From Sistotremastrum niveocremeum HHB9708 (lineage: Eukaryota; Basidiomycota; Agaricomycetes; Sistotremastrales; Sistotremastraceae), in assembly GCA_001630475.1 (NCBI GenBank), contig KV419397.1, positions 81,640 through 145,639 of the forward strand: 64,000 nt of DNA. Direction: 5' to 3'. Below the pieces are notes generated by a model, which saw only the letters and a list, made by a program, of their open reading frames with translations, did no database searches and was not told the origin of the DNA. Position numbers and translations under genes: made by a program. Shown piece after piece: positions 12,340 through 23,243 of the stretch. Each line of letters begins with the position of its first letter. The first letter of the stretch is position 1.

Positions 12340-13053
12340 TCATGAAGATGAGACTTTCACGAGGTCAGCGAGGATTGATACGCCAGCCTTGACTCCATCA
12401 ACCACCCAGACTTTCTTCCCCGATCCTCGAACGGCGTTCTGGATGGTTTGTTCCATGCCGGCCATCCCTGCGCATCCCAGACATATCACAGTGGCCCCTC
12501 TATCGACCAAAATCTTGGACGCATTGCTCATTCGTTCTGTGACGAGCTGGGGATCCGCCGCATGCAGATCGAGGACACCTAAGCCCGTGGTGATAACGCC
12601 TGCGAAGCGGGATTGGGCGATGTCACTTGAACCCAAGAAAGAAAGGACGGCAGGTGTTAGCAATGGTTCCCATTGTGCGCCTGTCGTGACGATTCCGAAT
12701 TTGTCATCCCTATGTGCAAGTGCAAGTGCTTGGACTATGGATGCTTGCATGATTCCCAAAACGGGTTTGGAAGTGTGTTTGCGGAGTCGATCAACGAGGG
12801 AATGATCTGAGTAGCATGCTATAAGAAATGCGGAGTAGGTCTCCAGAGCATGGGACTCGAGGAGTAAGGGTAGACATGCTGCTGTCGATTGTACAGAAGT
12901 CTCGTCGTCATTGATAGCAGGAGGTGCTCCTTCTGGTCCCGTGAAAAAATTGATGGATAAATCTGAGGTTCCATACTCTGACAAAATAGATGATATGCAG
13001 TCAGTTATAGATTGAGAGCTATTAGGATTGACGACAAGAATCCTGACAGCCAT
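12340..13053 (-). CDS. Asp/Glu/hydantoin racemase family protein (Dcg1-like)
   Basis: Intronless, 237 residues, the usual size of the family that includes hydantoin racemase and yeast Dcg1, a gene linked to allantoin/nitrogen metabolism. The start VRILVVNPNSSQSIT matches the family's N-terminal strand and Asn-Pro-Asn loop. The two Cys residues expected at the racemase active site are present in LIACYSDHSLVDRLR and CLGCAGMAGMEQTI. GIMQASIVQALAL and KFGIVTTGAQWEPLL are also conserved-looking. No signal peptide or membrane segment is seen, so it is probably cytosolic. It is divergent from the methyltransferase gene, with 129 bases between the start codons. Family is fairly certain; the substrate (hydantoin, allantoin-related or amino acid) is not known. 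Confidence 0.88.
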   Translation of the reverse strand: MAVRILVVNPNSSQSITDCISSILSEYGTSDLSINFFTGPEGAPPAINDDETSVQSTAACLPLLLESHALETYSAFLIACYSDHSLVDRLRKHTSKPVLGIMQASIVQALALAHRDDKFGIVTTGAQWEPLLTPAVLSFLGSSDIAQSRFAGVITTGLGVLDLHAADPQLVTERMSNASKILVDRGATVICLGCAGMAGMEQTIQNAVRGSGKKVWVVDGVKAGVSILADLVKVSSS

Positions 13054-13182
13054 GATATTCGTTGGATAAGGATAGTCCCTGAGTCGAAACTGGCAGGCGC
13101 TTACACTCGGACCGATAATTCCGTATTGCTATAATTCTCGCTTAAAATCGTTCGTTCCCTCAGCCGCAGGCCACCAACGACG

Positions 13183-15180
13183 ATGAGCTTAGTTCTTGAA
13201 CCCCCAAAGAAAGTCGTGCGTACGACGCGCTATCCTGCCATTCAGAATGCTCCTATGCCCGCTGAGGGCAATGGTTATTTCTCGAACATCCAACTGGCAG
13301 TGCTTGTCCTCGGCGTTCCTTACATCGTTAAACGTTCTCTGCCGTTGTTCAACCGCGGCGGACTCTTCACCTATCTGTTCTTCGTCCTTCTATGTGGTGG
13401 ACCTGTCACGATTGGTTATTGGACCCTCATGAGCACGTTTGGACCTAGGAAAAACGAAAAGACTGAATATCCTGGCAAACCTATCGAGACTTATCTTGAT
13501 ATCAAGGATGCGGAACTCAAACGTCAGTACTCGGGAACGACTAAAATCCCTATGCAAATCTTCCACGACGCGTACTTTGAGGGAAAGATTGATTTCAAGG
13601 GTCAGTCGGGCACCCCAAGTTTCGTCGCTCAATGTTCCGTTCTTGACAGCCTTATCTCTCTTTAGGCGATGTAATGGACATCATGGAATACCGCCATGAC
13701 TGGGCAAGATTCAACTTCACCCCTGAACTGTTCAAATATGTCCTCTTCACCTTCATTCCGGAAATTATTGTACACTCGCAAGACCAGGACCAAAATCAGA
13801 TTCGTGACAACTATGATCGTATGTTTCGTGCACCATCCCTCTGACTTCTTTCTGACGCGTCCTATGCTAGGCGGCAACGACTTCTATAACTGGTATGTCT
13901 GCACCAACTATCCAAACGCGACCGGCCACCTGATTGTTGCATGAAGGTTCTTGGGCCCTCGCATGATCTATACTTCCGGTATAGTCACGGACATCAACCG
14001 CGAGGAGACTCTCGAAGAACTCCAGGATAACAAGCTCAAGGTCGTCTGTGAGAAGCTCAACTTGCAACCTGAAGACAGGCTCTTGGATATCGGGTATGTC
14101 GCGCCAGTTTTGATCCCTTGATATTGCCTGACCCGAGTCGTGAAGTTGTGGATGGGGGACCCTCGTCGCGTTCGCTGCCAAGAACTACGACTGTGATGTT
14201 ACCGGTATCACGGTTGCTCAAACTGGTGCCGCCTTTGGCAATCAACGTATCAAGGACAATGGTGTTTCTGAGGACAAGGCCCGCATTCTCTGTGTTGACT
14301 ACCGCTTCATTCCCACCGACAAGAAGTTCACTAAGATTGTCTCTCTGGAAATGGCTGAGGTTCGTTCACATATCGCTTGTTGGCCTGACGCTGATCCGGT
14401 GTACAGCATGTCGGTATTCGTCGTTATGGAGCTTTCTTGCGTCAGGTTTATGACTTGTTGGACGACGATGGCATTTTCGTCTTCCAGGTTGCTGGACTTC
14501 GCCCCCACTGGCAATACGAGGATCTTATCTGGTAAGGTGCTCGAAGGCTTGATAGTCTCTTCTGCTCATCATTTTCTCAGGGGTCTCTTCATGAACAAAT
14601 ATATCTTCCCCGGTGCTGACGCCAGTTGTTCATTGGGCTGGGTCATCAATCAGGTCCGCTTTTATTACTCATGTCATGGCGCATCTGACCTGGGATATTT
14701 TAGCTCGAGGGCGCTGGATTTGAAGTGAAGAACATCGACGTCCTCGGCGTTCACTACTCGGCAACCATTTGGCGCTGGTACAAGAACTGGGTCGCAAACA
14801 AGGATCAAGTTATTGCCAAGTACGGCGAGAGGTACGCACTCAGTCCCTGATCTGGAACACTACTTGAATGAGATCTGGCTATAGATGGTATCGCATTTGG
14901 GTCTTCTTCCTTGCCTACTCCGTCATTGTTGCTCGGTGCGCCGCCTAGAAAGCTGTCCATAAATGGGCGACTGATACCCTTCATTCTTATCTCAGCGAGG
15001 GTGGATCTTCTGTGTTCCAGATCACTCTGCACAAGAACTTGAACAGCTATCACCGTATCGAAGGTGTTCCTAACCATGCTTCCATCCACGTTACCCCTAA
15101 ACGTGAGCTCGCGTAAGTTGACCCATTCGAGCTACCTGTCGCATTGAGTTCTGATCAATCTCTACAGACCGGTCGTCTAA
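13183..15180 (+). CDS. sphingolipid C9-methyltransferase
   Basis: SAM-dependent enzyme that methylates C9 of the sphingoid base of fungal glucosylceramide, at the ER. Start ATG 13183 (MSLVLEPPKKVV). The N-terminal region has two hydrophobic segments (IQLAVLVLGVPYIV and FTYLFFVLLCGGPVTIGYWT), the membrane anchor typical of this enzyme as opposed to bacterial cyclopropane synthases. The methyltransferase domain carries the SAM-binding motif DRLLDIGCGWGTLVAFAA, split by an intron inside DIG/CGWG, then YDCDVTGITVAQ, KIVSLEMAEHVGIRRY and GLRPHWQYEDLIWGLFMNKY. About ten introns; the last exon adds only a few codons before TAA 15178-15180. Length is about 500 residues. The 3-ketodihydrosphingosine reductase of the same pathway lies 1.6 kb away, beyond one ribosomal protein gene. 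Confidence 0.93.
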
Positions 15181-15695
15181 AGTCGAGTGTGGATCATGTC
15201 GTCTTGGTTGACTGCTCGGCATTTTTGCCTCTATACCTTTAAAAGTAGTAGTCCGCAGCATAATGATTTTAGAGTGTGATGTCGGATTTTTTAGGGTATC
15301 AATGTTGCTTAGACTTTGGACAATTTATGTGTTAATGACTCAGTCTTGACCGTCTGAAATGTGTCGTGTAAGATCGCAATTCTCCATGCTCGTGCAAAGG
15401 AAAAGGGACGAAATATTACGTTTCCGGCAAATTCCGAAAATCAACTCCGCCCGAAACCCTATTGCGGCTGGCAGGTCCTCGCTCGTCCACACCCTTCAAG
15501 ATCCTCAAGACCCACCCACCTTGTGAGTTCATGCTTCAACGTTGTCCAGGCGGTCGAAAGATGCATACTGTACCGTCATGTTGCTGAAAGAGTGAAATTA
15601 CGGGGCGGAAGGCGATGGATGCAATCCTTCTCGTTTGGATAACGCTATTTTGATCGAGTACTAACTTGCTATATTCTTCCAGCAAAACTCGTAAG
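15181..15695. other. upstream region of eL20, probably with a 5' UTR exon and intron
   Basis: Contains the candidate telo-box (15454-15461). The start codon lies 13 bases after a strong acceptor (ATTCTTCCAG, ending near 15682). A non-coding or nearly non-coding first exon therefore probably lies here; a donor candidate GTGAGT sits near 15521. No other gene is seen. Confidence 0.45.
15454..15461 (+). promoter_or_regulatory. telo-box-like element upstream of the ribosomal protein gene
   Basis: AAACCCTA about 235 bases before the eL20 start codon. Telo-boxes are known in promoters of ribosomal protein genes in fungi and plants. Activity here is inferred from position and match only. Confidence 0.35.
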
Positions 15696-16404
15696 ATGGG
15701 CCTCATCGAATACCAAGTTGTTGGGCGTCATCTGCCCACGGAGTCAGAGCCTACTCCCAAGCTCTACCGCATGAGGATTTTCGCCCCCAACTCTGTTGTT
15801 GCCAAGTCTCGTTTCTGGTACTTCCTCAGGTGAGTCTCGTTCCTTGGTTGAGAGATGTATTCTGTGGCGGGAATGGGATGTTAATGGGTGTTGGTGTTTT
15901 AAAGGCAGTTGAAGAAGGTCAAGAAGGCTAACGGTGAAATCATTGGTCTCAACGTGGTGCGTTAAACTCGTCCTATCATTTTACCGACTGACTCTGATCA
16001 TTTTGTCGACTGTTGTTCTTATAGATCCATGAGCGCAAGCCTCTCAAGGTCAAGAACTTCGGTGTCTGGCTTCGTTATGACTCGCGTTCCGGAACCCACA
16101 ACATGTACAAGGAGTTCCGCGAGCTCAGCCGTGCTGACGCCGTCAAGGCCGTCTACCAGGATATGGCCGCCAGACATCGTGCTCGTTTCCGGTCTATTCA
16201 GGTACGTTCCACTCCTCACTATCCCTCCCCCAAACTCATCAGTCAAAAACATAGATCCTCCGTGTCGCCGAGATCGAGAAAACCGCCGACATCCGTCGCC
16301 CCTACATTAAGCAGCTCTTGGTTCCCAAGCTCCGCTTCCCTCTTCCCCACCGTGTCTCAAAAGTCAAGAGCACCTTCGTCGGCAAACGGCCATCTACTTT
16401 CTAA
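15696..16404 (+). CDS. RPL20: 60S ribosomal protein eL20 (L18a/L20)
   Basis: Structural protein of the large ribosomal subunit. Joined exons read [40 protein letters not shown], then [40 protein letters not shown] and the family's C-terminus [16 protein letters not shown], with TAA at 16402-16404. Length is close to the usual 170-180 residues. Introns interrupt near 15831-15904, 15959-16023 and 16201-16254. I chose ATG 15696. The frame stays open upstream to the acceptor (KTRKM), so a tiny upstream exon could carry the true start, as is common in fungal ribosomal protein genes. Its 3' end faces that of the reductase gene, 354 bases away. Confidence 0.95.
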
Positions 16405-16757
16405 TTGTGTCGTTGATGTCGATCAAAAGGGGTGCCACCCTTTGGAGGGCCTTCATTCTTACTTTGCATGTTATTATGGCTACATGAACTCAATGATATG
16501 GTATCATGTTTTGTGGCATGTACATGCTCGAGCTCGCATCTCTTCTGTGAACATAAGAACCACGTGAAACTCTACTCCTGCTTCCCAAACACAACCTTCC
16601 AAGAGCTCATCAAGTTGCGACATGAATCCAAGTTATCCAGAAGTCAAAGCGAGAATTGCAATGTCAACGCATGCGGAGAACGATTATTTATTAGCAGTAC
16701 GACAGCAAATATACTAAGAGTGCCCATAACGTCCAATGTCCCAGACGTTTAGTAAGA

Positions 16758-18142
16758 TTATGTGGACTTGGAGAAGAATCCCTGCTTAGTGAGGTATTCC
16801 TCGTGCTCTCTACGATGAGCCAAGATACTTTTGTCGACGCCTCTCCTCCAAACAGGGGTAGCGATCTTTGGTGAACAGTCAACACAAGACAAGTCGACCA
16901 CGCAAGACTATAGCTCACCCAAGTGATTACGTCGTAAATCTGGTCCAGGAAGAGATGATTCATAGGGGCGGAACCCCGAGAAGAACTTCTGAACAAATTG
17001 GTGATTAGATCGGCAGCAATCTGATGCTGTCCTTTCTCGACGCCTATGTCGTCAAATTGTCGGATTAGCAAGCCGACGACATAACGGCCGATTGTCTCAC
17101 CTTTGATAATAGCAGCGGCACCCTGCTCGGGAGTGATGCCGTCATCTGTCTCCTCGATCTTTTTCTGGACTGCGGGTTTGGTCTGCATCTCAATTTCGTA
17201 ACCGGGAGTCTTCATTGTGGGAGGAAAGAATATGTGGACATCAATGCCGTATAAGAGTAGTTCCGAGCGCAGTGTTTCAGCCAGCCCTGTAGACCAATAT
17301 AGCCATGATAGGGAAGGACGAAGAGAGGGCCGTACCTTTCAAGGCATGTTTGCCGGGCGAATAGGACGAGTAGCCAATGAAGGACATGAACGATACAACT
17401 GATCCCACGAAAACGATGTTTCCCTTCTGCTTCTGCTGTACAAGCTTTTTAGTGGCAGCCTACGAAAAGGTTATCATATCACGTTGATTAGCGCTGTTGG
17501 AAGGATGGAAGTCATCCAAAAACAATGCTTACAAGGGCTGACCACGCCTGGATCCAGTATGCCGATTCCATGCCGTTCAACATTGTCGCTTCAGTCTCTT
17601 CGATGAAGAATGATGGCCGAGCAGAGCCTGCGCAGAGAAAGAACGCGTCAGGTGCACGTCCACCGTTTGCATCACACTCGGCTTGGATGGCTTGAGCTGA
17701 CGCGTCTGCCGTGTCGAGAGCAAAGGAGTGATATCGGAACTGTTGTTCTGGGTATTGACGAGCAGCCTATTAATAGGAAACGAATGAGAAAAAAGTTCGC
17801 AATTTTCTTAGCGTCATTGCCAGGAACGACTCACTTCAATTTCTTTCAGCGCAGCTTGCAACTTGTTCTCCGTTCGAGCGACAATCGTCACATGAGCACC
17901 CTTGGTTGCTAACAGAATCGACAGTGCTAGTCCAAGGCCAGTTGAGCCACCAGTAACGTAGCAGTGCTGCAGAGGCTGGTATGAGCGGATAATTGTTACC
18001 AGAGTCACATTTCTGCTCCGACCTTGCCCTGAGGATCCCACTTTTTCTTACCAAAGAACATGGTTGTGCCGACTGTCAACACGAGCAAGGCGAGTACGCC
18101 AACGACGAGGTTATAGTCAAGAAATGAGCCCATTACGTCCAT
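16758..18142 (-). CDS. TSC10: 3-ketodihydrosphingosine reductase
   Basis: NADPH-dependent short-chain dehydrogenase of the ER that reduces 3-ketosphinganine to sphinganine, the second step of sphingolipid synthesis. From ATG 18142 an N-terminal membrane helix (NLVVGVLALLVLTVGTTMFF) precedes KKKWDPQGK. It then splices to the Rossmann motif CYVTGGSTGLGLALSILLA. Later exons give QFRYHSFALDTADASAQAIQ, KGNIVFVGSVVSFMSFIGYS and the catalytic YSPGK, then YGIDVHIFFPPTMKTPGYEI. The C-terminus needs one more intron (donor after DVITW). It then reads ATPVWRRGVDKSILAHRREH and ends GFFSKST, with TAA at 16758-16760. Unspliced, the frame would run on to 16691 with an unrelated tail. The full SDR catalytic set is present, so it looks active. 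Confidence 0.92.
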
Positions 18143-19400
18143 ATGAGCTATTATGAAATTGAGGCCAGCTGGAGACCTGACTGCCTCCGGGAAGCCCTGA
18201 GTCGATTTTTTCTGCTCGGCTGATGCGCTACCACGACTTGCACGATGTCTTTGCCCAGTCTATGTGTCTCCAAGTCTCTCGAATGTCTGCACTGGTTTGC
18301 TAGGAGGGTCCGGATCCCATGTGCTACTATATCGGCACAATATTGCAATATTGGCTTCAATATTTGTGCCGTGGCTTGCTGCGTCTGGCTTCTGACCCCT
18401 TTCTCCCAGTGCCGCAATGATTCTAATTGATAAGTCTCCAGGGCAATGTATGCTTTCCGGCATAAATGGTGATTCGTCCGGGTCCTGTCGATTGGTATCT
18501 CTCTTGTCCCCGGATGTGAACACCGTGTGGTCAACGACTCTTGCTTGGAGTCTTGGACTCTGAATTTCCAGCGTCGAACGGTTATTCTCCAAGGATGGTA
18601 TCATTAGCCCACGAACGGGCGACGATGGCCTTTGACTCTGTTGAATGCGCGGCATCGCTTGTGCTTGTCGGCCCCGCAAAGCTAGTCCCTCCCTGTTCTA
18701 GTTTTATCGCGCCGCACATTGTGCGGAAGCGCCGCGGCGAGAAGCGAGACGACATGCCACGGTACGCTAGGTACGCTACCCTTATTCTCCTGGGTTCACA
18801 CAAGGTTGAAGCATCAGTTGCAGCTACTCAAGTCTCTATGCCTCTTTCTGTTAAAGGGCGCCCTGAAGGCTCCGTGTCCGAAGAACCACGGTGAAACTGG
18901 CATTGCTTCCCGATTGGCTTCAGGAACTCCAGTCCAGTGAGGCTACCGCCTCAGACCACATGGTGGGCACCATCCGAAATCAAACAGATCGCAGCGCTTC
19001 TTGCTCCTTTGACCTCACAAGCCAGAATCTCCCACATTCGCCAGCTTCTTCACTCTCAGCGCCGTTCTCTCGTTCAGCGATGATGCATATTGAAGGGGGC
19101 CTCCAAGGGGGGATCTACACCTCCGAATTCATGGTCCCTTGATCGGGAAGATATGCCCGGGCTTCTCTCTGGAATCTTATCCAGTGCTGTCAGTGGCTCC
19201 GCCAGCTTTGAACTAGTGCATTGGACGCATGGGAACATTGTGACGACATGATACAGCTGCACCATACATCGTACGCATTGTACACTCTCACAGACACTTG
19301 ACCGTTGACTCTCGCGTGACGTAGGACCCCCAGGACTCGCAAATGCCGTATCAAGATGAAACTGTGCCTGTTTTTCAGTGGTTCCGTCCACCTTATAGCA
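18143..19400. other. intergenic, no gene seen
   Basis: About 1.2 kb upstream of the reductase gene. A few open frames occur on both strands, but none has family motifs or a coherent splice pattern. Confidence 0.45.
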
Positions 19401-19415
19401 GACGTTGTTCTCTGA

Positions 19416-20810
19416 TCAAGAATCACCTATCAGTTCCGCGGAATTATGACATATTTTATGTTCTTCGACGAATAGACACGTTCGAACAGGACACACCCGC
19501 CTCCGGTATTCTTTCCCAATGGTGATACCGGCTCTAAGTCTTTGTGAGAGAGGTTTAATGTTTATCCCCCAGGATGTCACGCGAAGCACAATGCCTGAGG
19601 TTCCGTTCGACATATATAGACCAGGACATTCGTAGGTTTGCAATTCTTCTGGGCGGTTTGATCCGCGGCCCAATAGTGACTTAGTGTCCTGATGAGAAGT
19701 TCGAATTCAACGTAATTCTTCATCATATCCAACCAGCCATGCTCTCTTCCGCCTCCGCCGAACCAACACGAATTTACACTGGACATAAGTGAGGCATCAA
19801 TTTCCTTTCTTGAGTTGCATGCCTGCTACTGATCAAGATGGCGATCGCCCCCGTTCTGTATCACTTGTTGAGCACAAGAATAACACCCCACAGTTCGTTC
19901 TCAGCGAAGCGGTGATGCCATCTTGATGCCCCTCCCACCACTGACAGGACGATAGGCGAAGATATTGAAGGACATAGTGTTGTCAAGCAACTCGAGCTGT
20001 TGACTCTTGATCCGCACCCATTCCGAGTCATTTCTAACTATGGATTTTCTTTCAATTGATATCTGAGAGCCTACCCGACCTGCCTTCAAAAGAATAGATT
20101 GGGACTTAGTATCAATGCCACAAGAACAGACGTCGATAAGATAATCTGATCGCTGTTCCGGCGGGCGCTCGTCTTGATCGAACTCAGAACTCGGTATATA
20201 CAACACTGCATCCAGGCTTCCGCTGTGCCAAGCTTGCCAATGCCATTGCGTTCACGACGGCCACAAGAAATCAGACAAATACAGATAACGCATAAATTGG
20301 TATCGCGTAAGCAGAGTTAAATTGAGCTGTCTCTCTTGGGAATTTCCCATGCCATCAGACGGGAGGCACGGAGTCAACCAGTACTGCAGTGCATCCCCGT
20401 TTCTAAGGGATTTCAAATCTGGCATGAATTCTTCCCGAAATGGATACTCTGTTGGGGTGGATAGTGTGCTTGCTGTCATATTAGCCAGCCTGGATGCTAA
20501 GGACTCCCTTCTGGGGCATAACCTCAAGCTCTGCGATTGAGGATCCTGTTGATATATTGCGATCATGGAGATCATGTTCTTCAAGCTGTATGCAGCGTCA
20601 ATACATGTGTAGCAGTGGCATAATCTCGTAGAGTGACAGCGGAAGCCGTTAATGCCTTCCGACCGATTGGTTAGCAATATATTTGTGCTGGAGCCGCCCC
20701 GTGGCTTGCGGCCATTAGCTTCAGCGCTGCGCATTTTATCTTCGGCATGTCTCGCTTTACCGACAAGTGCGGTCTGTCATGTCAGCTGTAGCATGAACAC
20801 CACAGCGTTT
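19416..20810 (-). pseudogene. uncharacterised coding frame, probably a decayed host gene
   Basis: On the minus strand one reading frame is open from about 20800 to 19901, except for a single TGA at 20252-20254. It starts just after an acceptor-like CAG (KARHAEDKMRSAEANGRKPR) and continues through PFREEFMPDLKSLRNGDALQ and RYQFMRYLYLSDFLWPS. After the TGA come AVLYIPSSEFDQDERPPEQR, VCSCGIDTKSQSILLKAGRV and NTMSFNIFAYRPVSGGRG. Possible later exons lie at 19580-19740 (MKNYVEFELLIRTLSHYWAA) and 19416-19580. I could not find an intron of normal size that removes the TGA; the nearest GT-AG pair is about 30 nt. I recognise no family. It may be a pseudogene or a gene whose splicing I have misread. Confidence 0.35.
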
Positions 20811-21006
20811 CAGAGTTCTGTGTCTGTTCCAGTCTTTTCAAGGGAATGTCATGGAAGACTGAGCAAGAGCAAGGGTTCGGGCAGCGCCGGTTTTGCCATC
20901 ACGCTTCTTGACGCCCGGCTGCTAAGAGCGGTGACTCGTGAAATATTTGGAGCGTACTGCGCAACGACGAGCACGATTGACAAAATCATGCTCATGTCGT
21001 AGAAAC

Positions 21007-21992
21007 ATGATCATCCTTGGCGAAAAATCGGACTCATCGGGTTCTATACCTTCAACGTCCTCCTCTCGGCCGAGCCGCAGACCTTCAGCTCGGGACTTGC
21101 AACCCGTTCCCCCTCCACCCACTTACGCATCCTCATCTGTTTCTTCACGAATCTCCTTGGTTCATCCTAGAGCTGTAGCTGGCTCTTCTACATCGACGCT
21201 ATCTCTCCCCCGACATAGCGCGCACAACAGCCAAAAAACCAATCATCTATACGTCTTACGACCCAAGGGCTCTATTAAGGGAGCTTGGGTCATAGATGTG
21301 TCCGTCCTAGTCCCACCCTCTATCCTACCAAAAATCCGTGAGGGAGAGACTCGAAAGAACCTAAAATTACATGCGCTGGCAGGGAAAATCGCTGCCGGTA
21401 TCGAGCTGAGGAGGAGCGGAACTACGAGGGTCACGCATGCCGATATCGAGACGTTTGCAGACCATGGATCTGTCAAGTTGAAAATAGTGAGTCTCCCTAC
21501 GCGTTCTATCGATCCTCTCCGGCAAGTCCGGAGAGTCTCTTGCCAGAGTAACTAATTGGTATTTAGGAAAGATCTGATACAGTGCGCTTTCGTCTCCTTT
21601 GTCGCTCAAATGATGGGAGCTCCACCATCTATATCCCTCGCGATTTCCGGGGCTCTATAAGCATGCATGTCGTGGACGGCGAAGGAACGTTCTCTCCTGC
21701 AGTGTCGGACGGCCTCACCTTCATTTCCCGTCAACCTTCACGCAGTGTCCACTTTCTAGGAACTTTTCCCGGGTTTAATCGACCTTGGGACGGCGACGAT
21801 GTTGAAGTGGAAGTTCGAAACGGAAATATCAAGATCTCTTACGTGGACGAGTTCATAGAACAGCCCAGACTAGGGGCTGGGTTAGCCGAGGTAGCTTTCC
21901 ACTTGAAAGACTCAGGATTCGCACGCTACATAGGGCGGTTTCTCCGTCGTGGAGCAGAGGCGGCGATTAGCTCACGTCGCTCTACGATCTAA
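21007..21992 (+). CDS. DUF7330-like protein
   Basis: Protein of unknown function resembling the DUF7330 family of mushroom fungi. I start at ATG 21007 (MIILGEKSDSSGSIPSTSSS) because upstream codons in the frame look unlike protein. The N-terminal 90 residues are Ser/Pro-rich and disordered (SRPSRRPSARDLQPVPPPPT). A folded region follows: VLRPKGSIKGAWVIDVSVLV, HADIETFADHGSVKLKIE, then after one intron (about 21487-21568) RSDTVRFRLLCRSNDGSSTI, FRGSISMHVVDGEG, LTFISRQPSRSVHFLGTFPG and FNRPWDGDDVEVEVRNGNIK. These look like repeated beta-strands. It ends at TAA 21990-21992, after about 300 residues. No signal peptide or membrane segment. Family assignment is from memory of similar proteins. Confidence 0.72.
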
Positions 21993-23243
21993 TGAAAACT
22001 TTCAGGATGACATGACGTTTTTTTGTTCGGATATTTTGGACTTTCTTTTATGGGACTTTAGCTACTAATCTCTGTATTATATCTTACAGGCATCTCGACT
22101 CTTATTCATCGCGTATCGCTGCACTTTACACACAACGACGACATCTTTTGATCCATTGTTGTACTCGTCACGCTTGGACCAGTTTCTCACACTCTGAGAG
22201 CCGAGCATCCAATTTGGGAAAGGCCTGCATTTAGTGAATGGCGTTAAGATCGAGTTCGCCTAATGATCGCATCGCAACGGGGCCGTGGTCACCTACACAG
22301 CATTGCACTCAGAGTTCCGGGCTGAGAGGGACGAGGACCTACCAGTCGCATGACCCACACGCCTACACTTGCGCAAATCACACTCGATGCTCTGTCTGAC
22401 GCTTTGACCTAAATTGGCGACGGATTCAATATGTATAACCGAGCGGGGCGTCAGGATCCGAACTGAGCTACCGGGTGGGCGTTTGCTTCGATAAGGTCCC
22501 CTATTAGGCCTCTAGGTCGTTCTCGGGCTCTAGAAACAGGAGAAGAGGAGACCAGAAGACCTCTGGCTCATTTACTACCGGTGAGTTGGGTTTCATTTGT
22601 CTTCTATGGTCTTCAATCCATTCTTTCATGCGAGCTTTTGGATTTACGGGGTTCTGGCGACTCGGATCGACAGGGTTGCCAGGAGGTCCGAGATTTACAC
22701 ACTTAAGTCAAGGCTTCTCCATCACTTAAGTCTTCTCGGAACGTTATTACAGATTCGACCTCCTGTTGGAGCTCGATATTAGTATCGGTGACCTGTGAAG
22801 TTGAGCCACTTATGAAGGTTGCTTGGTGAACGTTCTTCCGTAATGCCTAGTCGTCTGAAATATCAGATGCATGAGAGTCATAATTTCATGGGTCGTAGAG
22901 CTGAGAAACACATGGAGAAAAGCCTGACGACCGCAGTGCTTGTGGTGCAGATCACCGGGTAGTCTCGGCTAGGATAATCCCGTTCGGGTGCCCGGGTATG
23001 TCTTCGGCCCGCTATATCCGAGACCGGGGTGAAATCGTCAACCGCCACAGGGATAAATCTTCGAATCGGGTCCTCTCCAGGATCTTCCCCCTTGCTCATA
23101 ACCACGAAGGCTCGACTCGCCGTCGCTTAAAGCCCTGTCACTTTTCGCATAAATCATCGACTTCTCACCTGATTAACTCGTTTCTCGACCTGCTCGTCCA
23201 CTGCGGAAACTCAAGCGGAAAGTCCGAGATTAGTTCGATCGTG
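21993..23243. other. intergenic, no gene seen
   Basis: About 1.25 kb between the DUF7330-like gene and the glutathione S-transferase gene. No supported gene; short frames only. Confidence 0.45.

Noticed and set aside
16691-16757. Extension of the reductase C-terminus to 16691
   Set aside because: It arises by reading through an intron after DVITW; the spliced form gives a reductase-like C-terminus ending at 16758.
20252-20254. TGA read as selenocysteine in the 19.9-20.8 kb frame
   Set aside because: Most fungi, including nearly all mushrooms, lack selenocysteine machinery, and no supporting structure was seen.
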